64,000 bases of DNA from Halodurantibacterium flavum (GCF_042681825.1 NZ_JBHUGH010000005.1:248001-312000), one strand, 5' to 3'; shown: positions 32,883 through 42,089, counted from the first letter of the stretch. The notes: a model not told the origin generated them from the sequence alone. Translations and numbers: made by a program.

Positions 32883-35800
32883 TCAGCTGCAGCCGCTGGT
32901 GCCGCCGCAGGTGTTGCACTTCATGCAGGTGCCGTTCCGGACCAGCGTGTAGTTGCCGCAATCGCCGCAGGGGTCGCCCTCATAGCCCTGCATCCGGGCG
33001 CGGGCGCGGGCATCGGCAGCAGCGGGCGCAGAGGCGACGGTCAGGGTGTCGCTCCCCGCCCCCGTAACTGCCCCCGTGACTGCACCTGCCACAGCGACAT
33101 GGCTCGTGGTCTGGGCCAGCACGGCCTGCGTGCCGAAGGTCTGTGGCGCCAAGGTCTGGGGCGCCAGCGCGGTCGCGCCCTGCACGCCACCCTGCAGCAC
33201 CACCAGTTCCTGCGGCACCCGCTTGCGCAGATAGCCGGTGGAACTGATCTGCTTCAGCACCTCCAGCCCCCGGCTGGTGGCACCCTGGCTTGCGGCATCC
33301 TCGGGCGTGGGGGCGGGCTTGCCCTCGGCATCGCCGCGCCCAAGCTCGTCGAAGGAGGCACCGGCGGGCTTCACATGGGCCAGATCCGTGCGGTCCAGAT
33401 AGCTGACCGCCAGTTCCCGGAAGATGTAGTCGAGGATCGAGGTCGCGTTCTTGATGCTGTCGTTCCCCTGCACCATCCCCGCCGGCTCGAACCGGGTAAA
33501 GGTGAAGGCCTCGACGAATTCCTCCAGCGGCACACCATATTGCAGGCCCACGGACACGGCGATGGCGAAATTGTTCATCATCGCCCGGAAGCCCGCGCCT
33601 TCCTTGTGCATGTCGATGAAGATCTCGCCCAGCGTCCCGTCCTTGTATTCACCGGTGCGCAGATAGACCTTGTGGCCGCCTACGATGGCCTTTTGCGTAT
33701 AGCCCTTGCGGCGTTCGGGCAGCTTTTCGCGGTGGCTGCGGATGATTTCGCGGACCACGACCTTTTCGACGATCTTTTCCGCGATCACCTGCGCCTTTTC
33801 GATCGGCGTGCCGGTGGCGAGCGTTTCCTCGGCCTCTTCGTCATCCTCGACCAGCGCCGATGCGAGCGGCTGGCTGAGCTTGGACCCGTCGCGGTAAAGC
33901 GCGTTCGCCTTGATGCCGAGGCTGTGCGACAGCTCATAGGCGGCCTTGCAATCCTCGATCGTGGCGGTCGAGGCCATGTTGATCGTCTTGGAAATCGCGC
34001 CCGAGATGAAGCTTTGCGCCGCCGCCATCATGTGGATGTGCGAGTCCACGCTCAGATACCGCTTGCCCTTCTTCCCGCAGGGGTTGGCGCAGTCGAAGAC
34101 GGCGTAATGTTCCGGCTTGAGGAAGGGCGCGCCTTCCAGCGTCATCGTCCCGCAGACATGGTCATTCGCGGCGTCGATCTGCGCGCGGGTAAAGCCGAGA
34201 TGGCGCAGCAGGTCGAAGGTCGGGTCGGCCAGACGATCCGCGGGGATGCCCAGCGTGCCGGTGCAGAAATCCGCGCCCAGCGTCCACTGGTTGAAGACAA
34301 AGCGGATGTCGAAGGCCGAGGGCAGCGCGGCCTCGATCTTGGCGATCTCGGCCTCGCCGAATCCATGGCCGACCAGCGCGGCATGGTTGATCCCGGCGCA
34401 GTTGCCAAGGCTGCCATGGCCCACCGCATAGGCGATGATTTCCTCGATCTGCGACGACGAATAGCCGAGCGTTTCCAGCGCCGCGGGGACCGAGCGGTTG
34501 ATGATCTTGAAATAGCCGCCGCCCGCCAGCTTCTTGAACTTGACCAGCGCGAAGTCGGGCTCGATCCCGGTCGTGTCGCAATCCATTACCAGCCCGATGG
34601 TGCCGGTGGGGGCGATCACGGTGGCCTGCGCGTTGCGATAGCCATGCGCCTCGCCCAGACGCAGCGCGTCGTCCCAGGCGGATTGCGCAAGTGCCACCAG
34701 CCGCGCATCGGGGCAGTTCGCGTGGTCGAGCGGCACGGGCTTGACCGCCAGCCCCTCATAGCCCTCGGTCCTGCCATAGGCGGCGGTGCGGTGGTTGCGG
34801 ATCACCCGCAGCATATGCTCGCGGTTCTTCGCATAGCCGGGGAAGGTTCCGACCTCGCCCGCGATTTCCGCCGAGGTGGCATAGGAAACGCCCGTCATCA
34901 CCGCCGTCAGCGCCCCGCAGAGCGCGCGCCCCGCAGCCGAGTCGTAGCCGAGCCCCATGTTCATCAGAAGCCCGCCGATATTGGCATAGCCCAGGCCCAG
35001 CGTGCGGAAATCATAGGACCGCTGCGCGATTTCCCGGCTGGGGAACTGCGCCATCAGCACCGAGATTTCCAGCGTCAGCGTCCAGAGCCGCGTCGCATGG
35101 ACATATCCGTCCGCATCGAAGCGCCCGTCGCGATAGAAGGTCAGCAGGTTCATCGACGCGAGGTTGCAGGCCGTGTCGTCCAAGAACATGTATTCCGAAC
35201 AGGGGTTCGAGCCGCGGATCTCGCCATCCGCCGGGCAGGTGTGCCAGGCGTTGACCGTGTCGTGGAACTGGATGCCCGGGTCGGCGCAGGCCCAGGCGGC
35301 ATGGCCGACCTGATCCCAAAGCTCGCGCGCCTTGACGGTTTTCGAGACGCGGCCATCGGTGCGCCGGATCAGCGCCCAGTCGGCATCATCGCGCACGGCC
35401 TGCAGGAACGCATCCGTCACCCGGACCGAGTTGTTGGAGTTCTGGCCCGAAACGGTGCTGTAGGCCTCGGAATCCCAGTCGGTGTCATAGGTGGGAAACT
35501 CGATGCTGGTGAAGCCCTGCCGCGCATATTGCAGCACCCGGTTGATATAGGTTTCCGGGATCATCGCTTTTTTCGCGCTGCGGATCGCGGATTTCAGCGC
35601 GCCGTTCTTTGCGGGGTCGGCGGCATCCTCGGCCAGTCCGTCCCATTGCGCCACGGCGGCGAAGAGGCCGTTCAGCTGCGCCTCATGCGCCTTGGAGCCG
35701 GCGACGAGGCTTGCGACCTTCTGTTCCTCGATGACCTTCCAGTTGATGAACTGCTCGATGTCGGGGTGATCCATGTCGCAGATCACCATCTTGGCCGCGC

Positions 35801-36626
35801 GCCGGGTCGTGCCGCCCGACTTGATCGCGCCGGCCGCGCGGTCGCCGATCTTGAGGAAGCCCATGAGCCCCGAAGACTTGCCCCCGCCCGACAGTTTCTC
35901 GCCCTCGCCGCGAAGCGAGGAAAAGTTCGTGCCCGTCCCCGAGCCGTATTTGAACAGACGCGCCTCGCGCACCCAGAGGTCCATGATCCCGCCGTCATTC
36001 ACCAGATCGTCGCTGACCGACTGGATGAAGCAGGCATGGGGCTGCGGGTGTTCATAGGCGCTGTCGGATTTCACCAGCTTGCCGGTCTTGTAATCGACGT
36101 AGAAATGGCCCTGGCTCGGCCCGTCGATGCCATAGGCCCAGTGCAGGCCGGTGTTGAACCATTGCGGGCTGTTCGGCGCGGCCATCTGGCGCGCCAGCAT
36201 CACGCGCATTTCGTCGAAATAGGCGCGGGCATCGGATTCGGCGGTGAAATAGCCGCCCTTCCAGCCCCAATAGGCCCAGGCGCCGGCCAGCCGGTCAAAG
36301 ACCTGGCGCGCGCTGGTTTCGCCGGTGAAGCGTTCGGCTTCCGGCAGGTCTGCCAGCGCGGCCTCATCGGGGACCGAGCGCCACAGGAATTCGGGCACGC
36401 CCTTTTCGCGGACGCGTTTCAGCCGCGCAGGCACGCCCGCCTTGCGGAAATATTTCTGTGCGAGGACGTCCGAGGCCACCTGGCTCCAGCCTGCCGGGAC
36501 CTCTACGCCCTCGTTCCGGAAAACGATGGTGCCGTCGGGGTTGCGGATTTCCGACGTCGTGGTCGTGAATTCCAGCCCCGCATAGGCGTCGCGGTCGGCC
36601 TGGGTGAACCTGCGCTCGATCCTCAT
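32883..36626 (-). CDS. nrdJ: Ribonucleotide reductase class II, adenosylcobalamin-dependent
   Basis: A 1247-residue B12-dependent reductase that converts ribonucleotides to deoxyribonucleotides with or without oxygen. Visible parts are NSPQWFNTGLHWAYGI, the active-site region GSNPCSEYMFLDDTACNLAS, TGTIGLVMDCDTTGIEPDFA, and a C-terminal cysteine cluster (CGDCGNYTLVRNGTCMKCNT, then CGG..CS) that serves disulfide exchange or zinc binding. The start at 36626 follows GAGGAC. The gene stands alone apart from the small ORF behind it; a candidate NrdR box lies upstream. The long Gln/Thr/Ala stretch near residue 1190 is a low-complexity linker. Confidence 0.95.
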   Translation of the reverse strand: MRIERRFTQADRDAYAGLEFTTTTSEIRNPDGTIVFRNEGVEVPAGWSQVASDVLAQKYFRKAGVPARLKRVREKGVPEFLWRSVPDEAALADLPEAERFTGETSARQVFDRLAGAWAYWGWKGGYFTAESDARAYFDEMRVMLARQMAAPNSPQWFNTGLHWAYGIDGPSQGHFYVDYKTGKLVKSDSAYEHPQPHACFIQSVSDDLVNDGGIMDLWVREARLFKYGSGTGTNFSSLRGEGEKLSGGGKSSGLMGFLKIGDRAAGAIKSGGTTRRAAKMVICDMDHPDIEQFINWKVIEEQKVASLVAGSKAHEAQLNGLFAAVAQWDGLAEDAADPAKNGALKSAIRSAKKAMIPETYINRVLQYARQGFTSIEFPTYDTDWDSEAYSTVSGQNSNNSVRVTDAFLQAVRDDADWALIRRTDGRVSKTVKARELWDQVGHAAWACADPGIQFHDTVNAWHTCPADGEIRGSNPCSEYMFLDDTACNLASMNLLTFYRDGRFDADGYVHATRLWTLTLEISVLMAQFPSREIAQRSYDFRTLGLGYANIGGLLMNMGLGYDSAAGRALCGALTAVMTGVSYATSAEIAGEVGTFPGYAKNREHMLRVIRNHRTAAYGRTEGYEGLAVKPVPLDHANCPDARLVALAQSAWDDALRLGEAHGYRNAQATVIAPTGTIGLVMDCDTTGIEPDFALVKFKKLAGGGYFKIINRSVPAALETLGYSSSQIEEIIAYAVGHGSLGNCAGINHAALVGHGFGEAEIAKIEAALPSAFDIRFVFNQWTLGADFCTGTLGIPADRLADPTFDLLRHLGFTRAQIDAANDHVCGTMTLEGAPFLKPEHYAVFDCANPCGKKGKRYLSVDSHIHMMAAAQSFISGAISKTINMASTATIEDCKAAYELSHSLGIKANALYRDGSKLSQPLASALVEDDEEAEETLATGTPIEKAQVIAEKIVEKVVVREIIRSHREKLPERRKGYTQKAIVGGHKVYLRTGEYKDGTLGEIFIDMHKEGAGFRAMMNNFAIAVSVGLQYGVPLEEFVEAFTFTRFEPAGMVQGNDSIKNATSILDYIFRELAVSYLDRTDLAHVKPAGASFDELGRGDAEGKPAPTPEDAASQGATSRGLEVLKQISSTGYLRKRVPQELVVLQGGVQGATALAPQTLAPQTFGTQAVLAQTTSHVAVAGAVTGAVTGAGSDTLTVASAPAAADARARARMQGYEGDPCGDCGNYTLVRNGTCMKCNTCGGTSGCS

Positions 36627-36703
36627 GTCCTCGTGCCCCTTTTTGAAGACGCCAGATGACATCGACAGGGCGAAGCGCCCTGTCCTGCGCGGCATTGATA
36701 CGG

Positions 36704-36750
36704 CCACTATATCTGGTGTCGGTTGATTTCTGATACACAAGATTGACCCA
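36704..36750 (-). promoter_or_regulatory. Candidate NrdR box pair before nrdJ
   Basis: CCACTATATCTGGTGT (36704-36719) matches the NrdR consensus ACACWATATATWGTGT at 13 of 16 positions. Exactly 15 bases later ACACAAGATTGACCCA (36735-36750) matches well only in its first half. NrdR sites normally occur in such pairs. They lie about 80-125 bp before nrdJ. The remainder of this 478-bp gap (36627-37104) shows no gene or further motif I can support. Confidence 0.5.
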
Positions 36751-37104
36751 AGGCGCGTCAGAGTCAACACGTTGTTCATCTGCGGCGGCGCAGAAATCCG
36801 GGGCAATTTTATCCACAATGGGGATGGAGTTGTGGAAAACCGCCTGCTTTCGCTGGGCCGCGCGGGTTCCACGGGCAAGGCCCCCGGTGGATGGCGGACC
36901 GGCGGCCCCCTGCCGGACAGCGCGGCAGCGGGCGCTTTCCGCGGCGCGGCATGGCCCTGGAAGGGGGCCTGCGGGCAGAATCACCCTGCCTTGTCACCCT
37001 GACTATCGCCCTTCGCCACCCGCCGCCGGGAACATCTTCTTCCGCCCGGCCTTGTCAGCGATGCGCCCGGAGCACTAGATGCCGGGGACCTGAAGGAGAT
37101 GCCC

Positions 37105-38271
37105 ATGAAGATCGCCGTCGCCGGCCTCGGCTATGTCGGAATATCGAACGCGGTGCTGCTGGCCCAGCATCATGAGGTGGTGGCCTGCGACCCGGTCGCG
37201 GCCAAGGTCGAAACCGTCAATGCGGGCAAGAGCCCGATCGAGGATCGCGAATGCGCGGAATACCTCGCATCGGGTCGGCTGCGGCTGCGCGCGACGACCG
37301 ACCCCGCCGATGCCTATGCCGGCGCGGACTGGGTCATCATCGCGACGCCCACCAACTATGACCCCCGCACCAACCGGTTCGACACCAGCTCGGTGGAAAG
37401 CGTGGTCGATCAGGTGCGCGCCATCGCGCCCGATGCGGTGATGGTCATCAAATCGACGATCCCCGTCGGCTTTACCCGCCGCCTGACGGAACAGACGGGC
37501 TGCACCAACGTGATCTTTTCGCCCGAATTCCTGCGCGAGGGGCGCGCGCTTTATGACAACCTCTACCCCTCGCGCATCGTGGTGGGGGAACAGAGCGACC
37601 GCGCCCGCGCCTTTGCCGACCTGCTGCTGGAGGGGGCGATCCGCAAGGACGCGCCGGTCCTGTTCACCGACCCGACCGAGGCCGAGGCGATCAAGCTTTT
37701 CGCCAATACCTACCTTGCGATGCGGGTCGCCTATTTCAACGAGCTGGACAGCTACGCGCTGGTCCACGGGCTCGACACGCGGCAGATCATCGAGGGGATC
37801 GGCCATGACCCCCGGATCGGCGCGCATTACAACAACCCCTCGTTCGGCTATGGCGGCTATTGCCTGCCCAAGGACACCAAGCAGCTGCTCGCGAATTACG
37901 AGATCGTGCCGCAGACGCTGATCCGCGCCATCGTGGAATCGAACGCGACCCGCAAGGATTTCATCGCCGAAAGGGTGGTCGAACGGAACCCGCAGGTGGT
38001 GGGCATCTACCGGCTGACCATGAAGCAGGGGTCGGACAATTTCCGCGACAGTTCCATCCAGGGGATCATGAAGCGGATCAAGGCCAAGGGGATCGAGGTC
38101 ATCGTCTACGAACCCGTGCTGACCGAGCCGCATTTCTACCGCTCGCGCGTGGTGAACGACCTTGCGGCCTTCAAGGCCGAGGCCGACCTGATCCTTGCGA
38201 ACCGGCACACCCCCGATCTGGCCGATGTGGCCGGGAAGGTCTATACCCGCGATCTTTTCAACAGCGATTGA
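37105..38271 (+). CDS. UDP-glucose/nucleotide-sugar 6-dehydrogenase
   Basis: A 388-residue NAD-dependent enzyme that oxidises UDP-glucose to UDP-glucuronate, or a close nucleotide-sugar relative, for surface polysaccharides. Residues 1-30 form the Rossmann start (KIAVAGLGYVGISNAVLLA). The catalytic cysteine is C253 in GYGGYCLPKDTKQ, with SPEFLREGRALYDNLYPSRI and AEAIKLFANTYLAMRVAYFN as family blocks. ATG at 37105 has AAGGAG at the right distance; the ATG at 37099 does not. No capsule genes are adjacent. An FNR-like box overlaps its stop codon and serves the next gene. Confidence 0.92.
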   Translation: MKIAVAGLGYVGISNAVLLAQHHEVVACDPVAAKVETVNAGKSPIEDRECAEYLASGRLRLRATTDPADAYAGADWVIIATPTNYDPRTNRFDTSSVESVVDQVRAIAPDAVMVIKSTIPVGFTRRLTEQTGCTNVIFSPEFLREGRALYDNLYPSRIVVGEQSDRARAFADLLLEGAIRKDAPVLFTDPTEAEAIKLFANTYLAMRVAYFNELDSYALVHGLDTRQIIEGIGHDPRIGAHYNNPSFGYGGYCLPKDTKQLLANYEIVPQTLIRAIVESNATRKDFIAERVVERNPQVVGIYRLTMKQGSDNFRDSSIQGIMKRIKAKGIEVIVYEPVLTEPHFYRSRVVNDLAAFKAEADLILANRHTPDLADVAGKVYTRDLFNSD

Positions 38272-38281
38272 TCTGGATCAG
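38268..38281 (+). promoter_or_regulatory. FNR/FnrL-like box before the universal stress gene
   Basis: TTGATCTGGATCAG matches TTGAT-N4-ATCAA at 9 of 10 positions. It overlaps the ugd stop and lies about 63 bp before the UspA ATG, a distance that allows class II activation (site near -41.5). Confidence 0.6.
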
Positions 38282-38337
38282 GGCCGCCCGGCCCCGCCCG
38301 CGCCATCCTTGCCCCATGATGCGAAGGAGGACGCGAG

Positions 38338-38748
38338 ATGTATGACCGGATCATCGTTGCCGTGGCGCTGGCCGAGGGCGCCCAGGACGCCGCATTGCTG
38401 GAACAGGCGGGGCGGCTGGTGCAGCCCGCGGGCCGGATTCACCTGATCCATGTGCTGGAAGAGGTCCCGAGTTATATCGTGGCCGCCCTGCCGCCCGAGG
38501 CGCTGCAGGCACGCCGGGCCGAGGCGATGGTCGAACTGCGCGACATGGCCACCGCCACCGGGGTGGATTGCCTGCCCGAGGTGCGGCAGGGCGCCCCGGC
38601 CCCGGCCATATTGGAGGCGGCAGCGGCCCATGGCGCGGACCTGATCATGATCGCGTCGCACCGGCCCGACCTGCGGGACTACTTCATCGGCTCGACCGCC
38701 GCGCGGGTGGTGCGCCACGCCAAATGCTCGGTGCTGGTCTGCCGCTAG
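38338..38748 (+). CDS. Universal stress protein, UspA family
   Basis: A 136-residue Usp domain. The start MYDRIIVAVALAEGAQD and the ATP-binding G-x2-G-x9-G-S/T type end (IASHRPDLRDYFIGSTAARV followed by KCSVLVCR) are visible, so it may bind ATP. GGAGGA precedes the ATG. An FNR-like box upstream suggests induction at low oxygen, which fits known Usp regulation in Rhodobacter-like bacteria. It is a single-gene unit. Confidence 0.9.
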   Translation: MYDRIIVAVALAEGAQDAALLEQAGRLVQPAGRIHLIHVLEEVPSYIVAALPPEALQARRAEAMVELRDMATATGVDCLPEVRQGAPAPAILEAAAAHGADLIMIASHRPDLRDYFIGSTAARVVRHAKCSVLVCR

Positions 38749-38868
38749 GGGTCCCGGGTCCGATACGCCGTTCCAGCGCAGGGCGATGCCGTTTCCCGCA
38801 TTGCAACGCCCCCGCCCCTGCCCGATAGAAGGCAGATGGACAACGGCTGGGATGGCAGGGGCAGCAGG

Positions 38869-40893
38869 ATGGACGACGCGCTGGTGATCTTTACCCCCTC
38901 GGGCAAGCGCGGGCGGTTCGCGCGCGGCACGCCGGTGCTGACGGCGGCGCGGCAGCTGGGCGTCGATCTCGATTCTGTCTGCGGCGGGCGCGGCATCTGT
39001 TCCAAATGCCAGGTCACGCCGGGCTATGGCGCCTTTCCGAAACATGGGGTCACGGTCGAACCCGGCGCGCTGAGCGACTGGAACGCGGTCGAACAGCGCT
39101 ACAAGGACAAGCGCGGCCTGATCGAGGGGCGGCGGCTCGGCTGTCAGGCCCGGATCGAGGGCGATGTGGTCATCGACGTGCCGCCCGAAAGCCAGCTGCA
39201 CCGGCAGGTGATCCGCAAGGCGGCCACCGCCCGCGCGATCACCATGAACCCCGCCACCCGGCTTTATTATGTCGAGGTGGCGGAGCCCGACATGGAAAAC
39301 CCCTCGGGCGATTTCGAGCGGCTGTGCGAGGCGCTGGCGGATCAGTGGTCGCTGCCCCGCCCCGCCATCGCGCCCGCCGTGCTGCGCCGCCTGCAACCCG
39401 CCCTGCGCAAGGGGAACTGGCGCGTGACCGTGGCGCTGCACCGCACGGGCGATGCGGGCCAGATCACGGCGATCTGGCCGGGCCTGCATGAAGGCGGCAT
39501 CCAGGGGCTCGCCATCGACCTCGGCTCGACCACCATCGCCGCGCATCTCTGCGATCTGGGCGACGGGCGGGTGATCGGGTCATCCGGCGTGATGAACCCG
39601 CAGATCCGGTTCGGCGAGGATCTGATGAGCCGCGTGTCCTATGCGATGATGAACCCCGGCGGCGCGGCCGAGATGACGACGGCCGTGCAAGAGGCGCTGA
39701 CCCGGCTGGCCACGGCGATCATCGCCGAGGCGGGGATCGACGCCGCGCAGGTCGTCGAGGCGGTGATCGTCTGCAACCCGGTGATGCACCATCTGCTCCT
39801 GGGGATCGACCCGGTCGAGCTTGGGCAGGCACCCTTCGCGCTTGCGACCTCGGGCAGTCTGGCGCTGACGGCGCGGGATATCGGGCTTTCGGGCGTGGCC
39901 GAGGCGGCGCAGGTCTATATCCTGCCCTGCATCGCCGGGCATGTGGGCGCGGATGCCGCCGCCGTCGCCCTGTCCGAGGCCCCGGACAAATCCGACGATC
40001 TGGTGCTGATCGTCGATGTGGGCACCAATGCCGAGATCCTCCTGGGGAACCGCGACCGGGTGCTCGCCTGTTCCTCGCCCACCGGGCCCGCCTTCGAGGG
40101 AGCGCAGATCAGTTCCGGCCAGCGCGCCGCCCCCGGCGCCATCGAACGGCTGGAGATCGACCCCGTGACAAGGGAACCCCGGTTCCGCGTGATCGGCTGC
40201 GATCTCTGGTCCGACGAGCCGGGCTTTGCCGAAGGGGTCGCAGCGACCGGCATCACCGGCATCTGCGGCTCGGGCATCATTGAGGCGGTGGCCGAGATGC
40301 GGATGGCGGGGCTTCTGGATGCCTCGGGCCTCATCGGCAGCGCGGAACAGGTGGGCAGCGCGCGGATGATCCCGCAGGGGCGCACCCATGCCTATCTGAT
40401 CCATGACGGAAGCGCGGCCGGCGGCCCGGTCATCACCGTGACCCAGGGCGATATCCGCGCGATCCAGCTTGCGAAATCGGCGCTTTACGCGGGCGCGCGG
40501 CTGTTGATGGACGAACTGGGCGTGGACCGGGTGGACCGCGTGGTGCTGGCCGGGGCCTTTGGCGCCCATATCTCGGCGAAACATGCGATGGTGCTGGGGA
40601 TGATCCCGGATGTGACGCTCGACCGCGTGAGTTCGGCCGGAAACGCCGCAGGCACCGGGGCGCGCATCGCGCTCTGCGATCAAGAGGCGCGGGTGGCGAT
40701 CGAGGAGACCGTGCACCACATCCACAAGGTCGAAACCGCCATCGAGCCGCGCTTTCAGGAACATTTCGTCGCGGCGAACGCCCTGCCCCACGCAACCGAC
40801 CCCTTCCCCGAGTTGCGCAAGGTCGTGACCCTGCCCGAGGTGAGCTTCAACACCGGCGGCGGAGGCGACGGCGCAAGACGGCGGCGGCGGTAG
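38869..40893 (+). CDS. Ferredoxin-ASKHA protein, RACo/RamA-like (DUF4445)
   Basis: A 674-residue protein resembling reductive activators of corrinoid proteins. Residues 1-100 form a plant-type [2Fe-2S] domain with C38, C44, C47 and C92 (VCGGRGICSKC). A linker follows, then an ASKHA ATPase core from about residue 215 (AIDLGSTTIAAHL, LIVDVGTNAEILLGNRDRVL, VLAGAFGAHISAKHAMVLGM). Such proteins reduce oxidised cob(II)amide to cob(I)amide with ATP. No corrinoid methyltransferase gene lies nearby, so its partner is elsewhere or it acts differently. The start at 38869 follows AGGGG; 38836 is an alternative. The basic Arg-rich end (GARRRRR) is odd. Confidence 0.85.
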   Translation: MDDALVIFTPSGKRGRFARGTPVLTAARQLGVDLDSVCGGRGICSKCQVTPGYGAFPKHGVTVEPGALSDWNAVEQRYKDKRGLIEGRRLGCQARIEGDVVIDVPPESQLHRQVIRKAATARAITMNPATRLYYVEVAEPDMENPSGDFERLCEALADQWSLPRPAIAPAVLRRLQPALRKGNWRVTVALHRTGDAGQITAIWPGLHEGGIQGLAIDLGSTTIAAHLCDLGDGRVIGSSGVMNPQIRFGEDLMSRVSYAMMNPGGAAEMTTAVQEALTRLATAIIAEAGIDAAQVVEAVIVCNPVMHHLLLGIDPVELGQAPFALATSGSLALTARDIGLSGVAEAAQVYILPCIAGHVGADAAAVALSEAPDKSDDLVLIVDVGTNAEILLGNRDRVLACSSPTGPAFEGAQISSGQRAAPGAIERLEIDPVTREPRFRVIGCDLWSDEPGFAEGVAATGITGICGSGIIEAVAEMRMAGLLDASGLIGSAEQVGSARMIPQGRTHAYLIHDGSAAGGPVITVTQGDIRAIQLAKSALYAGARLLMDELGVDRVDRVVLAGAFGAHISAKHAMVLGMIPDVTLDRVSSAGNAAGTGARIALCDQEARVAIEETVHHIHKVETAIEPRFQEHFVAANALPHATDPFPELRKVVTLPEVSFNTGGGGDGARRRRR

Positions 40894-40945
40894 GGGTGCG
40901 GCGCCTCTTGACGCCGGGGGCGGCCACGGCTACCAACGGCGCCAC

Positions 40946-41020
40946 GCGGGCGTAGTTCAGAGGTAGAACGTCAGCTTCCCAAGCTGAATGTCGTGGGTTC
41001 GATTCCCATCGCCCGCTCCA
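40946..41020 (+). tRNA. tRNA-Gly (anticodon CCC)
   Basis: A 75-base cloverleaf: acceptor GCGGGCG / CGCCCGC, D arm with AGTTCAGAGGTAGAA, anticodon stem TCAGC / GCTGA around loop TTCCCAA (anticodon CCC, reads GGG glycine codons), T arm GTGGG-TTCGATT-CCCAT, discriminator T and encoded CCA at 41018-41020. Confidence 0.97.
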
Positions 41021-41070
41021 TCCCTGCTGGCTTGGCGCATCCTTTCCCCCGTTGCTTTCTGCCTCCCTTG

Positions 41071-41110
41071 CCGTTCGGGGGTGGCCCGGACCGTTCGGAG
41101 GTGGCCCGGA
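41071..41110 (+). repeat. 20-bp tandem duplication downstream of tRNA-Gly
   Basis: Two adjacent 20-bp units differing at one base: CCGTTCGGGGGTGGCCCGGA and CCGTTCGGAGGTGGCCCGGA. They lie 50 bp after the tRNA. The following ~85 bp holds further short GCAGGA/GCAAGA-type imperfect repeats up to the end of the GntR gene. Confidence 0.75.
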
Positions 41111-41195
41111 CCGCGCCGCGCCTCCTCGCCGCAGGACGCTTGCCGCAAGACACCCGGTGCAGGGCACAGGGTGCAAGACCCCCCGCGCAGGATGC

Positions 41196-41954
41196 TCAGC
41201 GCAGGATCGGCAGGGGCGGCCCCTGGCCCAGATCGAGCGCGCCGCGCGCGAGGCCGAGGCTGACCTTCACCATCTCTCCGTGTTCGCGAAAGAGCGATTC
41301 CACCCGCGCGCCCTCGCCCGAACGCAGGGCCGCGACGATGTAGTGGTGCTGCCAATGGGCGTGGCGCAGGTGATCGGCCCGCGCCAGCGGGGCCGAGGGC
41401 GCAAAGCGGATCGCGTCCGGCCCGCCGAAAGGCACCCGCGCCAGCGTCGCGCGCAGCGGCGCGATCAGCCCGACGCCCGCCACCCGGATCGCCGCATCGG
41501 TGACGAGCGCGTGAAACCGCCGGTTCATCGCGCCATAGGCGGCCTCTTCCACCGGCTGGCCGGGACGAAAGAGCGCGTCGCCCTGCCGCAGGCAATCGTC
41601 AAGCTCTGCTGCCACATCGTCGGGCAGGCCCGCCTCGGCCAGACGGCGCGCGGCATAGCCTTCGAGAACCGAGCCAAGCTCCACCGCCGCCACGACATCG
41701 GCCCGGTCATAGCTGCGCACCAGATAGCCGCGCCCGCCCGCCCGGCGCAGCACGCCTTCCTCGACCAGCACCGCAAGCGCATGGCGCACGGGCGTGCGCG
41801 AGACGCCGAGCGCCTCGGCCAGCCCGGCCTCGGACAGCTTTTCGTCCGGGCTGAGCGTGCCGTTCAACGCCCATTCCCGCAGCCGGTCCACCACCTGCTG
41901 CTGCCGCGTGCCACTGCTGCGCCCCATCGCCCGCGCGTCCGTCAAGTCATTCAT
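41196..41954 (-). CDS. GntR/FCD-family transcriptional regulator
   Basis: A 252-residue FadR-type regulator. The GntR winged helix spans about residues 17-85 (LREWALNGTLSPDEKLSEAG, LAEALGVSRTPVRHALAVLV) and the FCD ligand domain follows with acid/His metal-type positions (NRRFHALVTDAA, HWQHHYIVAALRSG). It lies 131 bp behind the LigM-like gene on the same strand, so it likely controls that gene and senses its substrate or product. Repeated GTATCCCAA boxes before the ligM-like gene are candidate sites. A tandem repeat fills much of the gap between the two. Confidence 0.88.
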   Translation of the reverse strand: MNDLTDARAMGRSSGTRQQQVVDRLREWALNGTLSPDEKLSEAGLAEALGVSRTPVRHALAVLVEEGVLRRAGGRGYLVRSYDRADVVAAVELGSVLEGYAARRLAEAGLPDDVAAELDDCLRQGDALFRPGQPVEEAAYGAMNRRFHALVTDAAIRVAGVGLIAPLRATLARVPFGGPDAIRFAPSAPLARADHLRHAHWQHHYIVAALRSGEGARVESLFREHGEMVKVSLGLARGALDLGQGPPLPILR

Positions 41955-42011
41955 GAAAATACCCGTCCCTCAATCCCGACAGGAGAGCAGATCGGAGGGG
42001 CACTTGGCAAG

Positions 42012-42089
42012 ACTTGCGCCGGAGGCGAAGCACTTGAACTTGCGCCAGAGGCGAAGCAGCTGATTTTCACCGCAGGCGCAGCCCGTCAG
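42012..42089 (-). repeat. 26-bp tandem repeat between ligM-like gene and GntR gene
   Basis: Two near-identical 26-bp units at 42012-42037 and 42038-42063, each containing TTGCGCC(G/A)GAGGCGAAGCA, and a third degenerate one at 42064-42089 reaching into the end of the ligM-like gene. Each unit has the potential for a small GCGCC/GGCG hairpin. Confidence 0.75.

Noticed and set aside
33099..36659. An 1186-codon open frame on the plus strand opposite nrdJ
   Set aside because: Fully antisense to a clear ribonucleotide reductase; shadow composition and no known domain.
38869..40893. The ASKHA protein as missing activator of the dehydratase-like pair
   Set aside because: It has the ferredoxin-plus-large-ASKHA build of corrinoid activators, not the short [4Fe-4S] HgdC/BcrAD form, and is 18 kb away from the pair.
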